Of a stretch of DNA of 64,000 nt, positions 25,310 through 32,777 are shown piece by piece. Every line of letters begins with the position of its first letter. The first letter of the stretch is position 1. The notes beneath the pieces were generated by a model that had not been told where the DNA came from, made no database searches, and worked only from the letters and a program-made list of their open reading frames with translations. The DNA lies in the NCBI GenBank assembly GCA_024236415.1, contig JACKKN010000017.1, forward strand, positions 1 through 64,000, given 5' to 3'. The stretch is from Hyphomicrobiales bacterium. Lineage in GTDB: Bacteria > Pseudomonadota > Alphaproteobacteria > Rhodospirillales > JACKKN01. Position numbers and translations under genes: made by a program.

Positions 25310-25663
25310 ATGCCGCACGACCACGACCATGACCACGACCATGGCCACGACCATAGGCACGACCATGGGCACGACCACGGCGACGGCGCCGCCGTGCAGG
25401 TGGCCAACGCGGTGATCAACCTGGCCAACGACGCCCTGGGCCAGGGCCTGGACCCGGTGGTGGTGGCCCAGGGCCTGCGCCACGCGGCGGCCAACTTCTC
25501 GGCCTTCGCCTTCTTCCGCGACGAGAACCTGCCCAAGGACCCCAACGCCCTGGTCGAGGAGTTCGTGGCCTACCTGGAACACTACCTGGACCGCCACAAG
25601 CCGCGCGAAAGCCCCGGCGAGAGCATCCTGCAGACCATCGCCCGGGCCCGGGAAGACTTCTGA
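25310..25663 (+). CDS. Small protein with His/Asp-rich N terminus
   Basis: 117 residues, start ATG 25310 with AGGAGG 6 bases before. Residues 3-22 alternate His and Asp/Gly (HDHDHDHG type), a likely metal-binding tail. From residue 28 on the protein is an ordered domain beginning AVQVANAVINLANDALGQGLDP and rich in helices (LRHAAANFSAFAFF, VEEFVAYLEHYLDRH). It resembles small alphaproteobacterial proteins of the DUF5076 type, but I am not certain. It follows the sensor phosphatase gene. A metal-chaperone or regulatory role is only a guess. Confidence 0.7.
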   Translation: MPHDHDHDHDHGHDHRHDHGHDHGDGAAVQVANAVINLANDALGQGLDPVVVAQGLRHAAANFSAFAFFRDENLPKDPNALVEEFVAYLEHYLDRHKPRESPGESILQTIARAREDF

Positions 25664-25707
25664 GCGGACGGCCCGCCTGGCTGGGGCGGCGGCTGTCGGC
25701 CGTCCTG

Positions 25708-25737
25708 ACAGTTTTGAACTGTTCCAGAAAAATTCTG
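25708..25737. promoter_or_regulatory. Two tandem palindromes upstream of the PEP-CTERM gene
   Basis: ACAGTT-TTG-AACTGT at 25708-25722 and CAGAA-AAA-TTCTG at 25725-25737 are perfect inverted repeats with 3-nt centres, 64-80 bp upstream of the predicted transcription start. The position suits an enhancer-type activator site. The first could alternatively be part of a terminator for the previous gene, but no T-run follows. Confidence 0.5.
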
Positions 25738-25774
25738 TGCGACAGGTCGTTGATTTCGCATGAATACTTATGTT

Positions 25775-25790
25775 CGGTCTGATTTTTGCA
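25775..25790 (+). promoter_or_regulatory. Sigma-54-like promoter
   Basis: GG at 25776-25777 and GC at 25788-25789 are separated by exactly 10 bases, with the -12 half TTGCA matching consensus perfectly; the -24 half (CGGTCT) is weaker than TGGCAC. Transcription would start near 25801, about 48 bp before the PEP-CTERM start codon. PEP-CTERM genes in other bacteria are often sigma-54 and PrsK/PrsR dependent. Confidence 0.5.
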
Positions 25791-25848
25791 TGTCATTTCT
25801 TGGGCTGTATTGCTCCGCAACGACAAGAACATATTTCTGGAGAGCGCC

Positions 25849-26427
25849 ATGAGAGTTTGCACCATTTGCCTGGCCCTGGGCCTGATGCTGGCGGCCACGG
25901 CGGGCCGGGCCGATTTCATCTCCTACAGCGACCCCGTCGGCGACCAGACGGGGACGATCGACGTGACCGGGATGGGCTTCACCTTCAATACCGCCACCGG
26001 GGACTACACCGTCGACCTGACCGCCGACGCCGCGCACCCGTTCCTGGGCAGTTTCCGGGTCAACATCAACCTGTTCAACGTCACGCTGGACGAGCTGTTC
26101 CAGGACGTGTTCAACGACTACACCCTGGCGGTCTCCCAGACGGCGCTGCAGTTGACCGGCACCAACGCCCTGCTGACCGGCTGGAGCGACAGCCACAACA
26201 TCGTCACCAGCACGCTGGCGGGATACGGCAATCCCCCCAACGCGAGCTTCTTCGCCACCTCGGTGGCGGACCTGCCCTACTTCACCGCCTGCGACGTCGG
26301 CAAGGACGTGGTGGGCGCCAACGGCTGCGAGCAGACGGAGGTTCCCGAGCCGTCTTCCCTGGCCGGGTTCGCCTTCGGCCTGGCCGGCCTGGGGCTGGCC
26401 CTGCGCCGCCGCCGCCGGCGGGCCTGA
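25849..26427 (+). CDS. PEP-CTERM sorting-domain protein
   Basis: 192 residues. The N terminus is a signal peptide (ICLALGLMLAATAGRA, cleavage after about residue 22). The C terminus is a textbook PEP-CTERM signal: VPEPSSLAGFAFGLAGLGLAL, a hydrophobic helix, then RRRRRRA. Such proteins are processed by an exosortase (EpsH type), commonly in biofilm- or exopolysaccharide-producing bacteria. The middle is beta-rich and acidic with no recognised domain. ATG 25849 has a TGGAGAG site. No exosortase gene is in the window. It is convergent with the ABC-F gene after 19 bp. Confidence 0.85.
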   Translation: MRVCTICLALGLMLAATAGRADFISYSDPVGDQTGTIDVTGMGFTFNTATGDYTVDLTADAAHPFLGSFRVNINLFNVTLDELFQDVFNDYTLAVSQTALQLTGTNALLTGWSDSHNIVTSTLAGYGNPPNASFFATSVADLPYFTACDVGKDVVGANGCEQTEVPEPSSLAGFAFGLAGLGLALRRRRRRA

Positions 26428-26446
26428 CCCGCGCCCGGCGCGCGGC

Positions 26447-28339
26447 CTATTCCGCCTCCGCCGCCTCCAGCGCCTCGCTGGCCGCCAGCCAGGCCTCCTC
26501 GGCGGCGGCCAGGGCCGTTTCCGTCTCGGCCAGCCTGATCTGCAGGGCGGTGACCTTGTCGGCCGGGCCGTCGTACAGCTTGGGGTCGGCCAGGTCGGCC
26601 TCCAGGCGGGCCTTGGCCCGGCCCAGGCGCTCCACCTCCTTCTCGGCGGCGCGCAGGGTCTTGCGCAGGTCGGCGCGCTCGGCGCGCTGGGCGGCGCGGT
26701 CGCGGCGCGCCTCCTTCTTGCTGCCGCCGCCGCGGCCGCCCCTGGCCTCGCCGTTGCCGCGGCGCTGATCCAGCAGCCACTTCCGGTAATCGTCCACGTC
26801 GCCGTCGAAGGGGCGGCAGGTGCCGCCGGCCACCAGCCACAGGCGGTCGCACACCAGCTCGATCAAATGCGGGTCGTGGCTGACCAGGATCACCGCGCCG
26901 GCGTAGTCGTTCAGCGCCCGCACCAGGGCCTCGCGGGCGTCCACGTCCAGGTGGTTGGTGGGCTCGTCCAGCAGCATGACGTGGGGCGCGTCCAGGCTCA
27001 TGGTGGCGAACAGCAGGCGCGCCTTCTCGCCGCCCGACAGGTCGGCGACGCGGGTGTCGGCCTTGTCCTGGACGAAGCCGAAGCGGCCCAGGTGCGACCG
27101 CACCCGGGCCGGGGCCACGTCGCCCATCAGCCGCGCGCAGTGGCTGAACGGCGTGTCGCCGGGTGACAGTTCTTCCAACTGGTGCTGGGCGAAGTAGCCG
27201 ATCTTGAGCTTGGACGATGCCGCCTTGCGCCCGGCCATGGGGTCCAGCCGCCCGGCCAGCAGCCGCACCAGGGTGGTCTTGCCGTTGCCGTTGGCGCCCA
27301 GCAGCGCGATGCGGTCGTCCATGTCGATGCGCAGGTCGAGGCCGCGCAGCACCGGGGTCTCGGGCGCATAGCCCACGGCGGCGCCCTCCAGGGTCACCAG
27401 GGGCGGGGCCAGGGGGCTGGGGTCCGGGAACTCGAACGTGACCGTGTGCGCGTCCACGGCCGAGGCGATGGGCTCCATGCGCGCCAGCATCTTCAGCCGG
27501 CTCTGGGCCTGGCGCGCCTTGGACGCCTTGAAGCGGAAGCGGTCGACGAAGGCCTGGATGTGCTGGCGCTCGGCCTCCTGGCGCCGGCGCAGGCTCTCCT
27601 GCAGGGCCTGGCGCTCGCGGCGCAGGCGCTCGAAGTCGTCGTAGCCGCCGGCGTAGCGGGTCAGCTTGCCGCCGTCCAGGTGCAGGATCTCGTCCACCGC
27701 CACGTTCAGCAGGCGCCGGTCGTGGCTGATGATCACCAGGGTGCCGCGCCAACTGGCCAGGTGGGTCTCCAGCCACAGGGTGGCCTCCAGGTCCAGGTGG
27801 TTGGTGGGCTCGTCCAGCAGCAGCAGGTCCGGCTGCGCGAACAGGGCCGCGGCCAGGGCCACGCGCATGCGCCAGCCGCCCGAGAAATCGGCGCAGGGGC
27901 GCGCCTGGGCCGCGGTGTCGAAGCCCAGGCCGGCCAGGATGGCGGCGGCCCGGGCCGGGGCGGCGTGGGCGTCCATGTCGGCCAGGCGGGTGTGGATTTC
28001 GGCGATGCGGTGGGGGTCGGCCGCCGGGTCGTCGTGGGCGGCATCGGCCTCGGCCATCAGGGCGGCGCGCTCGGCATCCGCGGCCAGCACCGTGTCGATC
28101 AGGGTCTCGGGCCCGCCGGGGGCCTCCTGGGCCACGGTGCCGACCCGGGCGTGGCGGCGCACCTCGACGCTGCCGCCGTCGGCGCCCAGGTCGCCCAGGA
28201 TCAGGCGGAACAGGGTCGTCTTGCCGCTGCCGTTGCGGCCCACCAGGCCGACCTTGTGGCCGTCGGGCACGGTGGCCTGGGCCCCGTCCAGCAGGGTGCG
28301 GCCGGCGATGCGGTAGGTGAGGTCGCGGATCTGCAGCAT
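26447..28339 (-). CDS. ABC-F family ATPase
   Basis: 630 residues with two ABC ATPase domains and no membrane segments. Walker A motifs: GRNGSGKTTL near residue 35 and GANGNGKTTL in the second half. Signatures: DFSGGWRMRVALA and DLSGGEKARLLFA, each followed by LLLDEPTNHLD or MLLDEPTNHLD. Between them is the P-site-tRNA-interaction linker (about 225-300, rich in Arg and Gln). The C terminus is a coiled coil with an Ala/Glu tail. It belongs to the YheS/Uup side of ABC-F proteins, which act on the ribosomal E site as translation factors, some giving antibiotic resistance. ATG 28339 begins the conserved MLQIRDLTY. Confidence 0.88.
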   Translation of the reverse strand: MLQIRDLTYRIAGRTLLDGAQATVPDGHKVGLVGRNGSGKTTLFRLILGDLGADGGSVEVRRHARVGTVAQEAPGGPETLIDTVLAADAERAALMAEADAAHDDPAADPHRIAEIHTRLADMDAHAAPARAAAILAGLGFDTAAQARPCADFSGGWRMRVALAAALFAQPDLLLLDEPTNHLDLEATLWLETHLASWRGTLVIISHDRRLLNVAVDEILHLDGGKLTRYAGGYDDFERLRRERQALQESLRRRQEAERQHIQAFVDRFRFKASKARQAQSRLKMLARMEPIASAVDAHTVTFEFPDPSPLAPPLVTLEGAAVGYAPETPVLRGLDLRIDMDDRIALLGANGNGKTTLVRLLAGRLDPMAGRKAASSKLKIGYFAQHQLEELSPGDTPFSHCARLMGDVAPARVRSHLGRFGFVQDKADTRVADLSGGEKARLLFATMSLDAPHVMLLDEPTNHLDVDAREALVRALNDYAGAVILVSHDPHLIELVCDRLWLVAGGTCRPFDGDVDDYRKWLLDQRRGNGEARGGRGGGSKKEARRDRAAQRAERADLRKTLRAAEKEVERLGRAKARLEADLADPKLYDGPADKVTALQIRLAETETALAAAEEAWLAASEALEAAEAE

Positions 28340-28546
28340 GGCCGGCGTGATAGCACGCCCGGGGCGGGGGCGGAAGCCCGCCGGCGCCGCGCCCGGCCAC
28401 GCCGCTTGCAACGGGCGGCCATTCTGGCTATAAGGCGCTCCGCCGGTCCGGGGGGAGCGCCGCGGCCATGCCGCCGGCGGCCCGAGGGACCCAAGGGGGG
28501 CCGGTGGTTTCGTTATTCTCTTTCACAATAAAAGGTTTGCAGGACC

Positions 28547-28969
28547 ATGGCTGTCGAACGGACCCTTTCCATCATCAAGCCCGACGCCACCGCGCGCAAC
28601 GTCACCGGCAAGATCAACGCCCTGTTCGAGGACGGGGGCCTGCGCATCGTCGCCCAGCGGCGCGTGCGCCTGACCCAGGAGCAGGCCGAGAAGTTCTACG
28701 CCGTCCACGCCGAGCGCGCCTTCTACGGCGAGCTGGTGGACTACATGACCTCGGGCCCGGTGGTGGTTCAGGTGCTGGAAGGCGAGGGCGCCATCGCCCG
28801 CAACCGCGAGATCATGGGCGCCACCAACCCGGCCAACGCCGACGAGGGCACCGTGCGCAAGGCCTTCGGCCTGAACGTGCAGGAAAACGCCGTGCACGGC
28901 TCGGACTCGCCCGAGAACGCGGCCATCGAGATCGCCTTCTTCTTCGCCGGCTGCGACATCGTCGGCTGA
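28547..28969 (+). CDS. ndk: Nucleoside diphosphate kinase
   Basis: 140 residues, the usual bacterial length. It catalyses gamma-phosphate exchange between nucleoside tri- and diphosphates through a phospho-His intermediate. ERTLSIIKPDA opens the protein and the catalytic His lies in NAVHGSDSPENA near residue 117. ATG 28547 is preceded by AGGA, and just further upstream is an AT-rich stretch (ttctctttcacaataaaagg) that may hold the promoter. A clear terminator follows, so it is monocistronic. Confidence 0.96.
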   Translation: MAVERTLSIIKPDATARNVTGKINALFEDGGLRIVAQRRVRLTQEQAEKFYAVHAERAFYGELVDYMTSGPVVVQVLEGEGAIARNREIMGATNPANADEGTVRKAFGLNVQENAVHGSDSPENAAIEIAFFFAGCDIVG

Positions 28970-28998
28970 CGCCGGCGTCCCCGGCCCGGTTATCGGCG

Positions 28999-29041
28999 GG
29001 CCGCTCCCCGGGCATTTCCCGGGGGCGGCCTGTTTGTTTTT
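28999..29041 (+). terminator. Rho-independent terminator of ndk
   Basis: Stem GGCCGC-T-CCCCGGG pairs with CCCGGGGGCGGCC across a CATTT loop, followed by a T-rich tract (tgtttgtttttg). It ends 26 bp before the stop of the convergent gene at 29067. Confidence 0.85.
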
Positions 29042-29066
29042 GCGGATTCGTGGGCGGGCCCCGCCG

Positions 29067-29681
29067 TCACTGGTCCGCGTCCTCCTTGGGGATGTATATC
29101 TTTTCCGGCAGGTTCAGGTCGCCGCCGATGATCATCACGCGGGCCATGAAGGCGCAGTCGGTGATGTACCCGAAGGTCGTCGGCATGCCGTATTTTCGGT
29201 ACATGACGCTGTTTTTCAGGTCTTTGTCGTCGTACAGATCTGCAAAATCGCGGCCTTCGCGCGTGGCGAATACGCGCTGCATGGCCCATTGGGAGGCGTA
29301 CCATCGGTCTTTCAGTTCCGAGACGTCCGAACCGTATTTCGCGATGAGATATTCTGATTCATTTTCCGCCCCGGTAATGAAAAGCTTGCCATCAGATATC
29401 ATCAGTGGTGGCCACTCGTATGCCAAAGCGTCTGCCGCGAGGGCGCTTGCGAACTCCAAAGTGATTTCACCATCGAGTTCGCGACGCGGGTCCTCCATGT
29501 TATCCCGCCGTTCCTGGTCGTAGCAGACGGGCCGGTAGGGGACGAGCGGCAGTTCGTGGTAGGCGTAGGACCGCAGCCAGAGCACGGCGCATCCGGCGGC
29601 CAGCAGATTGACCAATTGGCAGGTGATGACCGGATGCCGCCCCGCCCATCGGGCGAGGCGGCGCGCGTTCTTGAAAATCAA
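29067..29681 (-). CDS. Hypothetical membrane-anchored protein
   Basis: 204 residues, with one hydrophobic segment near the N terminus (about residues 18-36) and a soluble, acidic C-terminal domain outside the core. It has two Cys beyond the helix (PVCYDQ, DCAFMA). GC is lower than in the core genes. Its ATG overlaps the stop of the 510-residue gene by 4 bp, so the two are translationally coupled and probably function together. Family not recognised. Confidence 0.6.
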   Translation of the reverse strand: MIFKNARRLARWAGRHPVITCQLVNLLAAGCAVLWLRSYAYHELPLVPYRPVCYDQERRDNMEDPRRELDGEITLEFASALAADALAYEWPPLMISDGKLFITGAENESEYLIAKYGSDVSELKDRWYASQWAMQRVFATREGRDFADLYDDKDLKNSVMYRKYGMPTTFGYITDCAFMARVMIIGGDLNLPEKIYIPKEDADQ

Positions 29682-31210
29682 GGCTTGGGTCCCTTCGGAT
29701 CGATGTCCCGCCAGACCAACTCGGGTTCCGACAGGCGACCGTTGCTGATCTTGAACGAACCGCTGACCTTCTGTTGCCAGACGGCGCGGATGTTGTAGTC
29801 GTGGGCCTTGCCGCCCTCTTTCGCCTTCAGCGGGAGGTCGGCGCCGAACTTTCCTTTTTCGAAGTCGTAGCGGTCCTTCCAGACGTGCGTGACCGTGCCT
29901 TCGATATAGACGATGTCGCCATGGCGTACGGCCGTGAAGTGTCCGTCGCTGTTGATATTGCTTTGGCCCGTGGCCAGCGCCTCGTCGATGCGGCCTTGTG
30001 CCAGATGGCTGTGGGACAGGTCGCCTTCCATAAGCGGTTCCTTTGGTCCGACCGGGCCGACGGAGTAATCCCAGTCGTCGCGCAAATCGACCTTGTGGCC
30101 GTCTTGCAGTTTGGTAAGCAGTTTGCCGGTTCTTTGATGGTTCGGATTGAGAAAGCTCTCGTCAAAGCGTTTCCGATTTTTCGCCTCGGCCTGGCGCACG
30201 AAGTCGCGTTTGCGGGCTTCGTCGCGGGGGATGACCATGTCCTTGCCCTGGCCATGGAGGTAGTGGTCCAGGTAATCGGGCGCATGCTTCAGGCCAAATT
30301 CACGGCCCATTTTGACCTGCCCTTCGAGCATTTGCTCGGCCATTTCGGGGGTGATCTCCGGGTCCAGGACCATGGGGGTCTCGTAGGCGTCGCGGTCGTT
30401 GTCGGACAGGGGGGCCGCCTGCGACGGCGCGGCCGCCGGCGGTTGCACGGGAGATGGGCTCGCGGTTGCCGGGGCGGGAGCCGGATTGCCAACGGTGGTT
30501 CCGGCAGGAGGTTTCACGGCGCCACCGCCCGGCGCCGTATCGGCATCGCCGGCGCCGGCCTCGGCCACCAGCACCCCCATGGGCAGGGCCCGGGGTGGGT
30601 CGCCGCCCAAGAGGGCGCGCTGTTGGTCCGGGGGCAGGTGGGCGAGCACGGCGGTTCCCAGGTCGTCGGCGCGGTCCGCGCCCAGGTCGCGGCGCGCCAG
30701 GTCGAGCAGGTCGCGCACGGCGGCGACGCCCCTGGCGCCGCCATGGGTGACATCCGTCGCCAGATAGAGGGGCAGGTCGCCGGTATCGAGCACGGTGCGC
30801 AGGTGATCGACGGTGCGCTGGTTCGCGGCGCCGACGTCGTGGGGCACGGCGGGCAGGCCCGGGATGGGGCGGAGGGGCAGGGGCCGCGGGCGGTGCACGA
30901 GCAGGCCCGGCAGACCCCGGGCGACCCGCTCGTGATGGTCGTCCACCTCCCGCTCCGTGGGCGGGAGATAGCCGGCCAGGACGGCGCCGAGGCCCCGGCG
31001 CAGGGACCCGACGGTGGGCCCGCGGCGCTCCAGCAGGCCGTCCACCTTGAGCCCGGCGTCGCCCTGGTAGCGGCGGATGGCGTCGTCCAGATAGGTCCCG
31101 TGGTAGCCCGTGGGGCCGCCGGTCTTCTTCAAATCATAGTGGCCGGTGTTGCCCAGCATGGTCTCCACCTTGATCACGTCGTCGCGGCGGTTCTCCCTCC
31201 GGGGTCCCAC
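29678..31210 (-). CDS. Peptidoglycan-binding-type protein, main reading frame of a frameshifted gene
   Basis: 510 residues in this frame. The first 50 residues (DDVIKVETMLGNTGHYDL ... TYLDDAIRRYQGDAGLKVDGLL) look like a PG_binding_1-type repeat. A Pro/Ala-rich linker lies around 225-275. The C-terminal part (280-510) is a lower-GC domain with no Cys and many charged residues; ITPEMAEQMLEGQVK and NINSDGHFTAVRHGDIVYIEG stand out. I do not recognise it. The GTG at 31210 has no good ribosome site, and the natural N terminus appears to lie in another frame (see 31196-31332). The combination suggests a secreted or effector-like protein with the downstream gene as partner, but there is no proof. Confidence 0.55.
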   Translation of the reverse strand: MGPRRENRRDDVIKVETMLGNTGHYDLKKTGGPTGYHGTYLDDAIRRYQGDAGLKVDGLLERRGPTVGSLRRGLGAVLAGYLPPTEREVDDHHERVARGLPGLLVHRPRPLPLRPIPGLPAVPHDVGAANQRTVDHLRTVLDTGDLPLYLATDVTHGGARGVAAVRDLLDLARRDLGADRADDLGTAVLAHLPPDQQRALLGGDPPRALPMGVLVAEAGAGDADTAPGGGAVKPPAGTTVGNPAPAPATASPSPVQPPAAAPSQAAPLSDNDRDAYETPMVLDPEITPEMAEQMLEGQVKMGREFGLKHAPDYLDHYLHGQGKDMVIPRDEARKRDFVRQAEAKNRKRFDESFLNPNHQRTGKLLTKLQDGHKVDLRDDWDYSVGPVGPKEPLMEGDLSHSHLAQGRIDEALATGQSNINSDGHFTAVRHGDIVYIEGTVTHVWKDRYDFEKGKFGADLPLKAKEGGKAHDYNIRAVWQQKVSGSFKISNGRLSEPELVWRDIDPKGPKP

Positions 31211-31332
31211 TGGGGCGGCCCCACCGGAGCCATCAGGTCGAAATAGCCGGCGAAGCCCGGGTCCTCGGCAAAAGTTCCTGAAATGTTCTTATCAACTTCG
31301 CGCAAGGGTGTCAAACGGTCGTCGCGGTTCAT
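31196..31332 (-). pseudogene. Frameshifted 5' end of the peptidoglycan-binding-type gene
   Basis: ATG 31332, with AGGAGA upstream, starts MNRDDRLTPLREVDKN and runs to GYFDLMAPVGP, a segment I know as the lead-in to this type of peptidoglycan-binding domain. The frame then diverges and stops near 31174, while the expected continuation (NRRDDVIKVETMLGN) is in the frame of 29678-31210. A 14-base insertion that repeats gtggg would explain the shift. It could be a pseudogene, a sequencing error or recoding. Confidence 0.6.
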
Positions 31333-31553
31333 GGCATGGGATCTCCTGGTCCATGGGTACACGTCATAAGCGAGCATCATGGCCAAGATAGGGCGGCGGC
31401 GGGCGAAGTTCAAGGAAAAAAATCACGTAATTTTTCGAAAATCCTTGAAAATCTGATTTCATAAGAATATTTCCTGTTTTTCGGCGGTGCGGGGGAACCC
31501 GGATGAACACGGATTGGGGCACGGATGAACACGGATGGGGGCGGGACGTCACC

Positions 31554-31650
31554 GCGTCCTCAGCGTCCTCTGCGGTTAAATCCTTGAAACGCGGAGGACG
31601 CCGAGGAACGCCGAGGGAAAAACTCCCCTGTTCACCCCGTCGTCCCCGCG
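31554..31650. repeat. 90-bp duplicated block, copy A
   Basis: Starts gcgtcctcagcgtcctctgc, contains an inverted repeat around the ggttaaa centre and ends in ctcccctgttcaccccgtcg. Nearly the same sequence recurs at 31891-31979. Both copies lead into a family-2 type end. Confidence 0.75.
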
Positions 31651-31668
31651 CCGGCGGCCAGGGCTTCC

Positions 31669-31756
31669 GTGGATGGCCGGGTCAAGCCCGGCCATGACGA
31701 AAAACATAATAATTTTATTTAGTTACGTCATGCCCGGACTTGATCCGGGCATCCAC
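31669..31756. repeat. Paired-palindrome element (family 1), copy 3
   Basis: gtggatggccgggtcaagcc plus cggccatgac, an AT-rich centre (aaaaacataataattttatt), and the inverted half ending gggcatccac. Halves identical to copy 1. Confidence 0.85.
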
Positions 31757-31890
31757 GAAACCGCCGCCTGCGCGGGAACGACGGGGCGGGATGGCGGCGC
31801 GCGCGCATCCGTGTCCATCCGTGCCTTGCATCCGTGTCCATCCGTGTCCTCGGGCCCGGTCCCGCCAGCGGGCGCGACGGCGAAGGTTGG

Positions 31891-31979
31891 GCGTCCTCCG
31901 CGTCCTCCGCGGTTAAACCTTCAAAACGCGGAGGAACGCCGAGGGAAAAACTCCCCTGTTCACCCCGTCGTCCCCGCGC
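31891..31979. repeat. 90-bp duplicated block, copy B
   Basis: gcgtcctccgcgtcctccgc followed by ggttaaacc and the same tail as copy A. It is followed directly by a complete family-2 composite element. Confidence 0.75.
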
Positions 31980-32115
31980 AGGCGGGGACCCATTCCGCCT
32001 TCGATTCCGGGCGACGGGCGCCGCCGGCCCCGGACCGGGGCGGCCAGCCCGCGCAATCCCCCCTGGCCGTGGGGACGACGGAATGGGTTCCCGCCTGCGC
32101 GGGAACGACGGGGTG
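31971..32115. repeat. Composite REP element (family 2), copy 2
   Basis: Left end gtccccgcgcaggcgggg plus acccattccgcc, right end ggaatgggttcccgcc plus tgcgcgggaacgacgg, about 145 bp in all. Same architecture as 7376-7530 and 58151-58298. Confidence 0.8.
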
Positions 32116-32401
32116 GGGCGGTGGCAACTCCGCCCATCCGTGTCCATCCGTGCCCTTCATCCGTGTTCATCCGTGTCCCCCGGCACCACCCCGCAGACAA
32201 GAATGACGACAGATGACGACATTCCTCCAGCCCGACCCCCGTCTTTACAGCGATCCCAGGGACTTGCCATGACGACATCGCGCCCGGAACCGCGCCGCAA
32301 CGGCGCAAAAGGGCCCCGGATGGGCGCGGAGGGGGACTCCGCCGTCCCCGTCCCCGCCCGGGCCCCCGCCCGGGCCCGCAGTTGCGAACGGTTCGAAAGG
32401 C

Positions 32402-32430
32402 TTGACGGCGCGATTTGCCGGCCTTACCTT
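32402..32430 (+). promoter_or_regulatory. Promoter of the leu leader/leuA transcript
   Basis: TTGACG (32402-32407), 17-bp spacer, TACCTT (32425-32430). The start point would be near 32437, at or just before the first ATG of the leader peptide, so the leader may be translated leaderless. Confidence 0.6.
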
Positions 32431-32437
32431 CGGCGCC

Positions 32438-32494
32438 ATGATGAAACGCGGAAACCTGCTGGCCCTGCTGCTAACCGGCCCGGCCCTCCTCTGA
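32438..32494 (+). CDS. leuL: Leucine-rich leader peptide of leuA (attenuator)
   Basis: An 18-residue ORF, MMKRGNLLALLLTGPALL, of which seven residues are Leu, in runs of two, three and two. It is 283 bp upstream of leuA on the same strand and begins 8 bp after a good promoter. Leu-rich leaders before leuA are the classic mark of transcription attenuation: ribosomes stall on Leu codons when charged tRNA-Leu is scarce, favouring an antiterminator. The codons used are CTG, CTA and CTC. No Shine-Dalgarno precedes the ATGs, which fits leaderless translation. Confidence 0.75.
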   Translation: MMKRGNLLALLLTGPALL

Positions 32495-32777
32495 GGGGTC
32501 GGGACGCGCGCGCATGCCCCGCGACCGGGGCGGGGTTTCAAGCAAGGTTTCAAGGTTCACGTTTCATGGACACCACATCCTTCCACCGGCGAGTCTGCAA
32601 CCCGTGTCCGCGCGCCTTCGCGCCGCGTCCGGACCTGTCACCGTTGCCGGCCGGCCTGCGACTAACGGACGGCCGCCGGGTTGGCCGTCCGGCGGCCGCG
32701 ATCGCGCGCCGACCTTACCGCAACGGACATGAGAATTTCACGATAGGGCGCCGCGACGGCGCCGAGGAGCAAGACCG
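32495..32777 (+). promoter_or_regulatory. leuA leader RNA with candidate attenuator hairpins
   Basis: 283 nt between the leader peptide and leuA with many GC-rich complementary segments. The clearest hairpin is GGACGGCC-N8-GGCCGTCC at 32667-32690, extended by one pair. No long T-run follows it, so whether it is a terminator proper is unclear. The region after the leader stop (gaggggtcgggacgcgcgc) can pair with ccgcgaccgggg further on, giving alternative folds. Confidence 0.5.

Larger units (their letters stand above)
31333..32401. other. Intergenic repeat-rich region without genes
   Basis: About 1.1 kb with no convincing protein gene. It holds nested copies of at least four repeat types: direct repeats of the type cggatgaacacggat (about 31500-31540) and tccgtgtccatccgtg (about 31808-31850 and 32137-32180), a duplicated 90-bp block, a family-1 element and a family-2 composite. 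Confidence 0.7.

Noticed and set aside
31500..31540. Possible CRISPR array from repeats of cggatgaacacgg
   Set aside because: Units are short, directly adjacent and without unique spacers.
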